Positions 45,451 through 54,632 of a DNA stretch of 54,632 nucleotides are shown piece after piece; position 1 is the stretch's first letter, and every line of letters starts with the position of its first letter. A model generated the notes under the pieces. The model was not told the DNA's origin. It was given only the letters and a program-made list of their open reading frames with translations, and did no database searches. Source of the stretch: Chrysomallon squamiferum (lineage: Eukaryota > Mollusca > Gastropoda > Neomphalida > Peltospiridae); the NCBI GenBank assembly GCA_012295275.1, contig CM022668.1, forward strand, positions 5,998,989 through 6,053,620. The letters run 5' to 3'. The translations under genes and the position numbers were made by a program.

Positions 45451-46569
45451 ATTTTTTCGTTCCGCCAATTAGATCGATTTCTCATTTAACAATTTTTTAT
45501 TTCTGCGAGTGAATTCTCTCGCTATATTCTTTGGTACTGGGAATTATCTTTCAGGCAAGTTTATTTACTAACTATGCCTTCGTAATAAAAAACTGTAATT
45601 TGTTACTCCATTTAATAATACAAAGATTGGTTAAAACATGCAAAATATTCACAATCTATTTGATGTTTTTTTCAAAATTATTATTATTATTTTTTTTATT
45701 ATTGTTGTTGTTGTTGCTGTTGTAGTTGTTGTTGGCTGTGGTAACGTATATTGTTAATGAAATATTTTTACTACCGCAACATCACTGTTGACGACGTCGT
45801 CTACATCACCGTTAACAGCGATGATTATAATCCTCAGCGTCACCGTCATCATTATGGTCACTATCGTGATACTTGTTTGCACTGTTTCGATTATCGTCAT
45901 CGACTTGATTATTATCATTATCAAAACAGCATCATTATTATCACCGGCATCATAATCATCAGCACTATATGACATAACAATTATTATAAAGACATTGAAT
46001 ATTTTCAAGTTGTTTTATTTTACAGTTTTTAATAATTTGTTTAATTTTTTATTCTTATTTATTTTGCTTTTACTGTAAATGAATTTTCTCCCTCATCCAA
46101 TCTTAATTTGTAGAAAGAAAAGAGTACGTCTGAAATTTGGTGCCGCCATTTTCCTATGGCGTGACGTCATGACATACGCAGTGATCGATTTCCTCTAAAG
46201 TTTCTTCCTTTTGAAAAAAAAAAAAAAAAATGTAACTATTAGTATTTATCTTAATTATCTGATAGAAGTAGCTCATAAATAAGTAAAAACTTCAGTTCAC
46301 CACGTACGTAATTCCCTCAAGACTCGGGTTACGAAAGAATAAAATGGCTGCATTCAAATGTTTTGTGACAGTATAACGTTCCTTTCCTGCTTAGTTGTGA
46401 GTGATGAAAGATAAACCACACTAGTCACATAATAACATAAATTGTATAACTGATGGAGAGATGATGAATAATACTGATTTTGCAAAAAAAAAAAAAAAAA
46501 AAAAGGTTAAAAGATTAGAGAAAAAAGAAATAACAATACTGTACAAGAGATTATTGTTATTTCTACTAT

Positions 46570-46643
<74 letters not shown>

Positions 46644-47110
46644 TTTAAAATCTGTTTTATTGTCATTTTACTTGGAGACTTTTTTTTCCATAAGTTCATT
46701 ACATTATGAATAATTTCCAATTCAGTTCCATTTCTGTAGACAGTTATATATAATTATTATAATTACATTAATTACAGAATATATATATATATTAATTTTA
46801 TTATTATTATTGTAATCTTTACAATAACAGGAAAAAGACAACAGCAAACCCAACAATAACAAAAACTAAAAAGAAACCAAAAGGGGAAAAAATGATATGA
46901 GGTTATTCTCAATTTTCTTAAATACATAAAATAAATTAAAAATAAAAATAAAAGTAAAAGTAAAAGTAAAATAAAATAAAATAAAATAAAATAAAATAGA
47001 TAGCTACTAGTACTACTAATACTAATTCAAATATTACTAATACTAAAAAAATAATATTTTAGATTCTAGCTTTCAATTTACAAAATCCGATGTCATTTTA
47101 AAATGTCTGT
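45451..47110. other. Gene-free stretch with array-type repeats
   Basis: Contains TCAT/ATC-rich sequence at 45780-45970, a poly-A run at 46215-46230, the TTAGTTGTGAGTGATGAAAG block shared with 31855, an (ACT)n run at 46563-46645, and AAATA/AAGTA runs at 46930-47000. No exon recognised. Confidence 0.55.
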
Positions 47111-47496
47111 GTACTTGCTCTTTTCAGGTGTAAAAACAAAACTCAATGCAACTTAGTTATTCTTCTACAACAATAATTTCAAACTCAGTACAAGAGACTT
47201 CTGTATATAATAGACTATTGAACACCAGAGATTACAAATCTTTGTTATTGTTGTTTTTATTTATTTATTATTAATATATTTAAAATTTTAATTAAATAGC
47301 CAGAAGGAGAAATGAAAAATAAAGCAAAGAAAAATGAAATATTGAAATTGTAAATTCTGCTGTGTCATAGTAAAAGTTTTGTAATACCATTGGAAGTGCT
47401 CAGTGCTTAGTGATAGAGAAAAAGTTTGAGCGAGGGACTGATTGGAACGGAAAAATATTTACATCGATAAAATACTTGCTATTTACAAATATATAT

Positions 47497-47499
<3 letters not shown>

Positions 47500-47560
<61 letters not shown>
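47500..47560. repeat. (TG)n microsatellite
   Basis: Pure TG run in the upstream flank of copy F, matching the shorter run at 9729-9753 upstream of copy A. Confidence 0.95.
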
Positions 47561-47634
47561 AAATAATTTATCGAAATATATACAGTTAATTTCTTTGCTT
47601 TTAAAAATTATTTAGAATTGCAGGTTAAAAGAAA

Positions 47635-47760
47635 TAACTGGTTACTGCCTTAAGACATCACCTTTATTTTGGTCAAGTTGAATAGCTCGGTAAAGCCTCG
47701 ATGCATTTGGCATTCTAATCTTCGCAGGACAATAATTTTTGACAGTAACTAGTTACCGCC
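47635..47760. repeat. Conserved ~130-bp block with inverted ends upstream of copy F
   Basis: Starts TAACTGGTTACTGCC and ends GACAGTAACTAGTTACCGCC, so the ends are near reverse complements. The middle carries GGTAAAGCCTCG and CTTCGCAG. Equivalent complete block at 9837-9970; left part only at 18515 and 40092; right part only at 32838. Confidence 0.55.
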
Positions 47761-48004
47761 CTGCACACAAATATAAAACCTCTATTCCTCTATAAATGAA
47801 AATCTAAAATGACTGTCATATAATATAAACAGACAGAAAAAAGCTCGTATCTTAAGATTCACAGATGGATATAGAGTATATATTCCGCTATAAACGAGCA
47901 TCTAAAATGACGGTCCTATAAATGAACAGAGACAGATATGTAAATATATAGATACACACAGATACTGCACATCAATACACAACATTAAACTAGACACTTA
48001 CCCA

Positions 48005-48261
48005 TCGTTATGTTAATTCGCTGCGTCTGTATGAATCTTTAATTCTTCACCAATCAAAACAGACAAAAGACCCAATGATCAACAACATGAACAAACGCCT
48101 ATTTCAGAAGTTTTATAAGAAACCAGTGAACTACGAATAATTTGTCTGAACTCAGAAATCAACGTTCCAACACAGATGACGGAAAGAACGAGTATTTGAA
48201 CCATCAGCAAGAAAACTGGATTATTTTATTTCTTATTTTAAGATTCTTTCAAAGATTACAA
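48005..48261 (+). promoter_or_regulatory. Putative promoter/5' leader of copy F
   Basis: CCAAT at 48050-48054, TATA-like TTTATAA at 48112-48118, then the conserved GAACTACGAATAATTTGTCT stretch about 125 bp before the ATG. Confidence 0.45.
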
Positions 48262-51200
48262 ATGAAATTTTCTGGAATTTATATCTTATTCGTTAACCAC
48301 GTGATAGGTGTGATACATCGAGACATGGAATTTCGAAACCACGTCATGACCACGACGTCTCCATCGTCGTTGTATGATTGTTCTGCTGCCTGTGTAGCTG
48401 ATATGTGTTGTAAATCTTTTAACTTCTTCACGTCTACCCTGGAGTGTCAACTCAACTACAAAACAAAGGAAGAAAGTTCACAAGATTTTGTGACAAAGAA
48501 AGGATCAATTTACCAAGACAAAAATTCTATAGACAAGGTGAGATACTTTAATGTTGTCCTTATTTTTATATAACTTCTACTATTACTACTACTACTGCTA
48601 CTACTATAAGTACTTGTATTGTTACTCCTACTTATGTTACCATTAGTAATTACCTTTACTACTTCTATTACCACAAGTACTTTTAAGACTACTACTACTG
48701 TTATCGCTGCTTCTATTACAACAACCACAGTTTCTTCACAGTTGCAACTACTATTAATACTGCTACTACTACCCGAACTACTACAGCAACTCTTTTGTTA
48801 TTATTATTACGATTACTTCTACTTCTGTTATTGTTACTATGAATAAAACTACTACAACTAATAGTGTAGTGTTAATGTTGCTATTGATACACCTATGACT
48901 ATTATTTTACTACTGCTAGTAGTGGATTTTTTATTTATTTATTTATTTCTATATTTATATTTATTTTTATTTTTATTTATCACTATTATTATTATGATTT
49001 TTTTTTTGTGATTTGCAGACTGTATCTGGAATTTGTGGTACGGACGTCTGTCTGTCTTATCAGAAATGTCAAACTGTACGTATGAATGATGCGAAATGTG
49101 TATCACGTGACAGTGACGTAACACCATCAGCTGCACAACCCTCAACACGTAAATCTAATTTAGACAAAACACTGATAGATACATTTATTTTGTTTTCTTT
49201 CTGGATGAACCAATAACTTAGCCATCTGAAAGTGTTCATACTTAGAAACCTGCATATGTATGTGCGCATATATATATATATATGTATGAAAGTAATTAAC
49301 AACAATATAAAGCAATAGTATCAACGTTTATAATTAAATTATGATATTACTTTTCCTCTAATTAACATATTTTAATATTGGTTGATATTAAATAAGAAAA
49401 TGTAGAATTGCATATTCTTCATAGGTTATGTTCCTGATGTGATGAGAAACTGCTATGACGTCATGATGACGTTTCCATGCTCTGGACATTTTCTATTGAA
49501 GTCATCTGAGTTGAACAACGTGCCAGCGTTTTGTGATATGTCAACTCTTAACGGCGGTTGGTTGGTTAGTAGGAACCAGTCATTTTATAGTTATTTCATT
49601 TTATTAATTTATTATTCTTACGATATTCATCTATTCATTCCTTCTTTCATCTATTCATCTATTCATTCGTTCGTTCATTTATTTATTCATATTTTTTTTA
49701 TTATTGTAACTTTATTTGTTTCCATTAGAAAAATTATACGTAAATGAATACAAACATACATACATAGGTACATACATACATACAAAAATGATATATATAT
49801 ATATATACATACAAATATGTATACACATATGCATACATACATAAAACACACATACATACACATATACTTACTAACTTACTTACCTACGTCCATTTGTGTC
49901 TTAAACTAATGACCATACATGCATTCAAATATATATATATTTACATACATACAAATATGTATAGATATATGCATACATACATAAAAAACACATACATACA
50001 CATATACCCAAATACTTACCTACTTACTTACCAACGTCCATATCTGTCTTAAACTAATGTACAGATTATACAAAGACGGATAGACGGATCTACAGACTTC
50101 TACAGAACGTGGCAGGAATACAAGGAAGGATTTGGAGATGTAGAAAGAGAATACTGGTTGGGTAAGAAATTGTTTGCTAATTCATGAGATACATCCATCA
50201 GATAACTGTGATAAATAATTTTTGTGTTTTATGTTCAAAGAAAAAGGATACTTGAATGTAAAGTCTTAGAATATTATTATTTTTTTTTTCTTCTTCTTCT
50301 TCTTCTTCTTCTTTTCTTCTTATTATTATTATTGCTGTTGTTCAGGAAACGAGAACATCTACAAGATAACAAGTAAACAGGAATACGAGCTACGTGTTGA
50401 TCTAGAAGACTTTGAAGGAAACAAAAGTTACGCGATGTACTCGACATTTTCAATGGGTAGTGAGGCGGAGAACTACACTCTACACATTGGATCTTACAGC
50501 GGAAACGCAGGTTGGTCTGGCAACAAGCTAAAACAGACTGAATGAATATCTATTTATATATATTTATGTTTGTCTATATGTGTCTATATGGAGGTATGAC
50601 TGTAAGAAATCGTGTGCCTGTCTGTCTGTGTATATGTGTGTATGTGTGTGTGTGTGTGTTTCAATAGTTTTTCTGTCTCAGCATATATCTCTGTATATAT
50701 CTATGTGTTTCTATGTCAGTTTGTTTGTTTGTACGTACGTCTATCATTTGTTTATCCGTGTGGCTTAGACTATAACTGGGATTCTGTGTTAATGTATTTA
50801 TACATTTGTGCGTGTATCTCTGTGTGGGGCCGTATATATAAACGTGTGAGTGATTCTTTATGTTAAAGATGGTATTTTCAGTCGTCGTACTTTAAGGTAC
50901 TATAAAGTCGTTTTTGCCAAAAAAAAAAAAAAAAAAAAATTTCGTACGAAGATTGCTCTTGCTATTATTTCGTAATAATAATGATAATTTACAATTATAA
51001 TTTTTTCCCGTTCCAAAGGTGACTCACTTGCCTGGCACAATGCTCACTCTTTTACAACTAAGGATAAGGATCAGGATACGGATCCTTTAAACTGTGCCGA
51101 ACTCTATCATGGAGCGTGGTGGTACAGACACTGTCACAGTTCAAATCTAAACGGCTTGTACCTGGGAGGCCTTACTAAGGTATACGCGAAAGGAGTTACT

Positions 51201-51278
51201 TGGAGTTCGTGGACAGGCCAGTACTACTCTTTGAAGAGAACTGAAATGAAAATAAGACCACTTTTGTCTGGAAAATAA
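48262..51278 (+). CDS. PAN/FOLN/fibrinogen-related secreted lectin-like protein, copy F (intact)
   Basis: Exons 48262-48537, 49019-49148, 49425-49564, 50065-50161, 50346-50510 and 51019-51278 give 1068 nt (355 aa), phases identical to copies A and D, all GT-AG. The start at 48262 ([10 protein letters not shown]) was preferred to an upstream in-frame extension because that extension is not conserved in the other copies. PAN cysteines, the four-cysteine FOLN-like module and the full FReD are present: [18 protein letters not shown], calcium loop [28 protein letters not shown]. It differs from A mainly at [14 protein letters not shown] and before the calcium loop ([10 protein letters not shown]). 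Intron 3 contains an internal duplication of about 120 bp with two copies of the CTTACCTACGTCCATTTGTG-like segment (49880 and 50020). Poly(A) signal at 51591. Function as in copies A and D is inferred. Confidence 0.85.
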
Positions 51279-51590
51279 GATCGGTTTTGTCTGGAAAATA
51301 GAACCAGGTTTGTTTGGAAAATAAACCAGTTTATTGTTGAAGATAGAGGCAATTACGTATTGAAGTTAAGATCAGATTAGCTTTGAAGATAAATTTCATA
51401 TTTTTCATTTAAGTCTTCTACAGACTTTAATATCTCTGAACCGAATGAAGATGTTTATTTCATTGCTTTAAAATTCTGTATGTAAGTTTCTAATTGTTTA
51501 TTTATTATTTCTTTTTTTACACGTGTTCATTTGTTTCGTTTTTGCTTAGAGGGAATAATTTTTAATGAGCTTCTGTTTTTCGACATTTTA

Positions 51591-51596
51591 AATAAA
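51591..51596 (+). promoter_or_regulatory. Poly(A) signal of copy F
   Basis: AATAAA 313 bp after the stop, conserved in position with copies D and G. Confidence 0.6.
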
Positions 51597-51861
51597 AACA
51601 TATAATTTCAAATAACTATTGTTGTGAATTTTTTATCAGTTGATGTTTAGTTCAATAACATTAATGCTTGGGGACATAACATTTTGCAACAAAGACACAG
51701 ACAGACATTGACAGAGACACAGAAAGAGACACTGACTAAGAGAAAAGTGAAAAAGAATGAGGGGATAAAGATGGAAAGAAAGGGAAAGAAAAATCGATCT
51801 TCCTTCCTTTGTTCGTTAATGTGTTCCTCCATCATACATACATAGATACATACATACATAT

Positions 51862-51884
<23 letters not shown>

Positions 51885-51945
<61 letters not shown>

Positions 51946-52155
51946 AAAGAGAGAGACGAGTTCGAAACATTTCATGAAGCTTTGTTCTAATCATCTAAAG
52001 GAAGATTCAGTTTCGGAACAGTTCATCAAGCTTTATTCTAACGGAACATTTCTTAAATCTAATGAAATATTTCATGTCGGAACATTTAACTAGAGTATCG
52101 TACAATAGATTAGCAGTGGTAGTAGTAGTAATGAAACAGCAGCAGTAATATTTCT
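51885..52155 (+). repeat. (TA)n, 43-bp repeats and 29-bp unit remnant, cell F
   Basis: (TA)n to 51942, a short GAGAGA run in place of the long GA run of cell D, 43-bp repeats at 51960-52090, then about one to two 29-bp units near 52112-52155. It is the same module order as in cell D. Confidence 0.7.
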
Positions 52156-52194
52156 GGTAGCAGCAACAGTCGTCCTAACAGTGACTTCTATTGT

Positions 52195-53095
52195 AGAGTA
52201 GTAAAATAAAAGTTATAGCAGTAAGAATGTTTATGTCTTATAGTAATACTTCCAATAGTAAAATAATAGTTACAGCAGTAGGAATGTTTATGTCTTATAG
52301 TAATACTTCCAGTAGTAAAATAATAGTTATAGCAGTAGGAATGTTTATGTCTTATAGTAATACTTCCAGTAGTAAAATAATAGTTACAGCAGTAGGAATG
52401 TTTATGTCTTATAGTAATACTTCCAGTAGTAAAATAATAGTTACAGCAGTAGCAATGTTTATGTCTTATAGTAATACTTCCAGTAGTAAAATAATAGTTA
52501 TAGCAGTAGCAATGTTTATGTCTTATAGTAATACTTCCAGTAGTAAAATAACAGTTACAGCACTAGGAATGTTTATGTCTTATAGTAATACTTCCAGTAG
52601 TAAAATAATAGTTATAGCACTAGGAATGTTTATGTCTTATAGTAATACTTCCAGTAGTAAAATAATAGTTATAGCAGTAGGAATGGTTATGATAGTAATA
52701 CTCTCAGTAGATAAACAATAGTTACAGCAGTAGCAATATTTATGATAGTAATAGTTCCATTAGTAAAATAATAGTTCTACCAGTAGGAATAGTTATGAAA
52801 TAATAGTTATACCAGTAGTATGTTTATGATAGTAAGACTTCCAGTAGTAAAATAACAGATACAGCACTAGGAATGTTTATGATAGTAAGACTTCCAGTAG
52901 TAAAATAACAGATACAGCACTAGGAATGTTTATGTCTTATAGTAATACTTCCAATTACAAAAATAATAGTTATAGGAGTAGCAATGTTTATGTCTTATAG
53001 TAATACTTCCAGTAGTAAAATAATAGTTATAGCAGTAGGAATGTTTATGTCTTGGAATAATACTTCCAGTAATGAGGTGAAATATTACTACCAGA
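52195..53095 (+). repeat. 57-bp minisatellite, cell F (about 15 units)
   Basis: The first 9 units are close to consensus (52206-52700); later units contain deletions (GTTATGATAGTAATA in place of the longer segment). Ends in GAAACAGCATTAGTAGG like the other arrays. Confidence 0.9.
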
Positions 53096-53235
53096 AACAG
53101 CATTAGTAGGAAAAAAAACAGTAATAATGATTAGTTTTGCCAAAAGTGAAACAAATTTCATTACGAATATTGCTCTTGCTATTATTTCGCAACAACAATG
53201 ATAATTGGCAATTATACTTTTTTCCCGTTCCAAAG

Positions 53236-53534
53236 GTGACTCACTTTCCGGGCACAATGCTCAGTCTTTTACAACTAAGGATAAGGATCAGGATACGCAT
53301 TCTTCAAACTGTGCCGAAAAGTATCATGGAGCGTGGTGGTACACAGACTGTCACAGTTCAAATCTAAACGGCTTGTTCCTGGGAGGCCTTACTACGGTAT
53401 ACGCGAAAGGAGTTACTTGGAGTTCGTGGAGAGGCCAGTTCTACTCCTTGAAGAGAACTGAAATGAAAATAAGACCACTTTTTTCTCGAAAATTAACCAG
53501 TTTATTGTTGAAGATAAAAGAAATTACGTATTGA
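53236..53534 (+). pseudogene. Copy G: last FReD exon only, with lost stop codon
   Basis: The exon begins after a good acceptor (GTTCCAAAG) at 53236 and encodes the FReD C-terminus: [40 protein letters not shown]. The usual stop (GGAAAATAA) is replaced by CGAAAATTAACC, and reading continues about 13 residues to TGA at 53532-53534. About 110 bp upstream the sequence changes abruptly from the 57-bp minisatellite to intron-5 sequence near 53134; exons 1-5 are absent. Poly(A) signal at 53764. Without a promoter or upstream exons it is most likely a fragment, unless spliced to a distant exon. Confidence 0.75.
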
Positions 53535-54044
53535 AGTTAAGATCAGATTAGCTTTGAAGATAAATTTCATATTCTTCGTTTAAGTCTTCTACAGGCTTTA
53601 ATATTTCTGGACCGAATGAAGACGTTTATTTCATTGCTTTAAAATTCTGTATGTAAGTTTCTAATTGTTCATTTATTATTTCTTTTTTTACACGTGTGTT
53701 CATTTGTTTCGTTTTTGCTTAGAGGGACTAATTTTTAATGAGCTACTGTTTTTCGACATTTTAAATAAAAACATATAATTTCAAATAACTATTGTTGTGA
53801 ATTTTTATCAATTGATGTTTTATTTAATAACATTAAAGCTATGCGACATCACATTTTGCACACAAACACACAGACAGACATTGACAGAGACAGAAAAAGA
53901 ATCACTGACTAAGAGGAATGTGGGAAAGAATGAGGAGTATAAGGATGGAAAGAAAGGGAAAGAAAGATCGACCTTCCTTCATTCGTTCGTTAATCGGTTC
54001 ATTCATAATACATACTCATATACTTACATACATACATACATATA

Positions 54045-54510
54045 GTTATAAGAAAGTAAGTAAGGAATTAAATAAATAAATAGATAAATAAATAAAAACA
54101 GGATATGTAAATATATTATAATATGAACCGATAAAATAAACTATATATTCTGCTTACCTTTTTTAACCCTATTCGTTCCTTCAAGTTTTTCGTATTTATT
54201 ATAAAATTTCCTTTTCTGTTTTCTCTGTCTCACTTATGATTATTATTAGTATTATAAAACTGTACGGTGAACAAAGTCAAGAAGAGAAAAGAAAATAACT
54301 AAACAAACAATTTTGAACTGAAGAGATAACTTTCGAACAGCAGTGCATTTTCCAGTGTTTAAACTGATGGCCGCGTATTCAATACTAACAGTGTAACTTC
54401 CGTTATAGATAAAAATAACAACAGTTTCCCGAGGAATACGAAACTTCTAGGAATATATTAGTTCATATTACCTTTGTGTCCTTGCTTTTGTTAAAACTTA
54501 ACATTTTATT
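54045..54510 (-). repeat. Second copy of the innexin-flank block
   Basis: Partner of 28686-29150. The minus-strand donor is kept (GTAAGC after AAAAAG, exon end 54158), but the base that would supply the split ATG is changed. It directly follows the 3' flank of copy G, with no innexin exon to its left. Confidence 0.6.
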
Positions 54511-54525
54511 TGTTTTATAAATATA

Positions 54526-54626
<101 letters not shown>

Positions 54627-54632
54627 AGTTCC

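Noticed and set aside
48142-48261. Upstream in-frame extension of copy F giving a longer N-terminus
   Set aside because: The same region in other copies contains stops or shifts; the ATG at MKFSG is shared by all copies.

Overview
The window is AT-rich invertebrate (protostome) nuclear DNA, most likely from a mollusc. The grounds are compact multi-exon genes with consensus GT-AG introns, an innexin-type exon (a gap-junction family of invertebrates), fibrinogen-related lectins of the sort mollusc genomes amplify, and very dense microsatellites. No cellular rRNA, tRNA, CRISPR or bacterial-type gene was seen. The mollusc assignment is inference.

Left end (937-5110, + strand): a complete six-exon gene for a small single-pass receptor of 296 aa. 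It has a signal peptide, three eight-cysteine EGF repeats of the Draper/MEGF type, one membrane helix, and a tail with two tyrosine motifs spaced like an ITAM. From 5111 to about 9280 I see no gene, only microsatellites and a 526-bp TA-flanked inverted-repeat transposon (6637-7162).

The rest is dominated by a tandem array of one gene family: PAN/apple-like exon, four-cysteine follistatin-N-like exon, then four exons of a fibrinogen-related domain (FReD). Exon lengths are 276, 130, 140, 97, 165 and 260 nt. Copies A (11896-15050), D (33277-36145) and F (48262-51278) are intact and each encodes 355 aa. Copy B (19060-19335) is the first exon only, stopping at a 200-N gap. Copy C (23374-26104) is inverted and clearly a pseudogene. 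Copy E (40628-41931) has exons 1-3 only. Copy G (53236-53534) has the last exon only. A diverged, inverted exon-1 relic lies near 43580. The cell period is about 7.2-7.6 kb. Two subtypes alternate, recognised by the first intron donor and by the upstream flank; both members of the second subtype (B, E) are incomplete.

Between genes, the cells share 3' flank modules in a fixed order: poly(A) signal, GA/TA microsatellite, degenerate ~43-bp repeats, a 29-bp minisatellite, a 57-bp minisatellite, then AAT repeats. The 29-bp unit is expanded to about 85 copies beside the gap. Truncated copies E and G break exactly in the 57-bp minisatellite, which suggests it drives unequal recombination. Between inverted copy C and copy D lies half an innexin gene on the minus strand (27190-27804), whose possible first-exon block recurs at the window's right end.

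The working picture is an innate-immune-like neighbourhood: secreted lectin-like proteins under rapid birth-and-death evolution beside a small phagocytic-type receptor. The domain calls are well supported by sequence; the immune role is inference.
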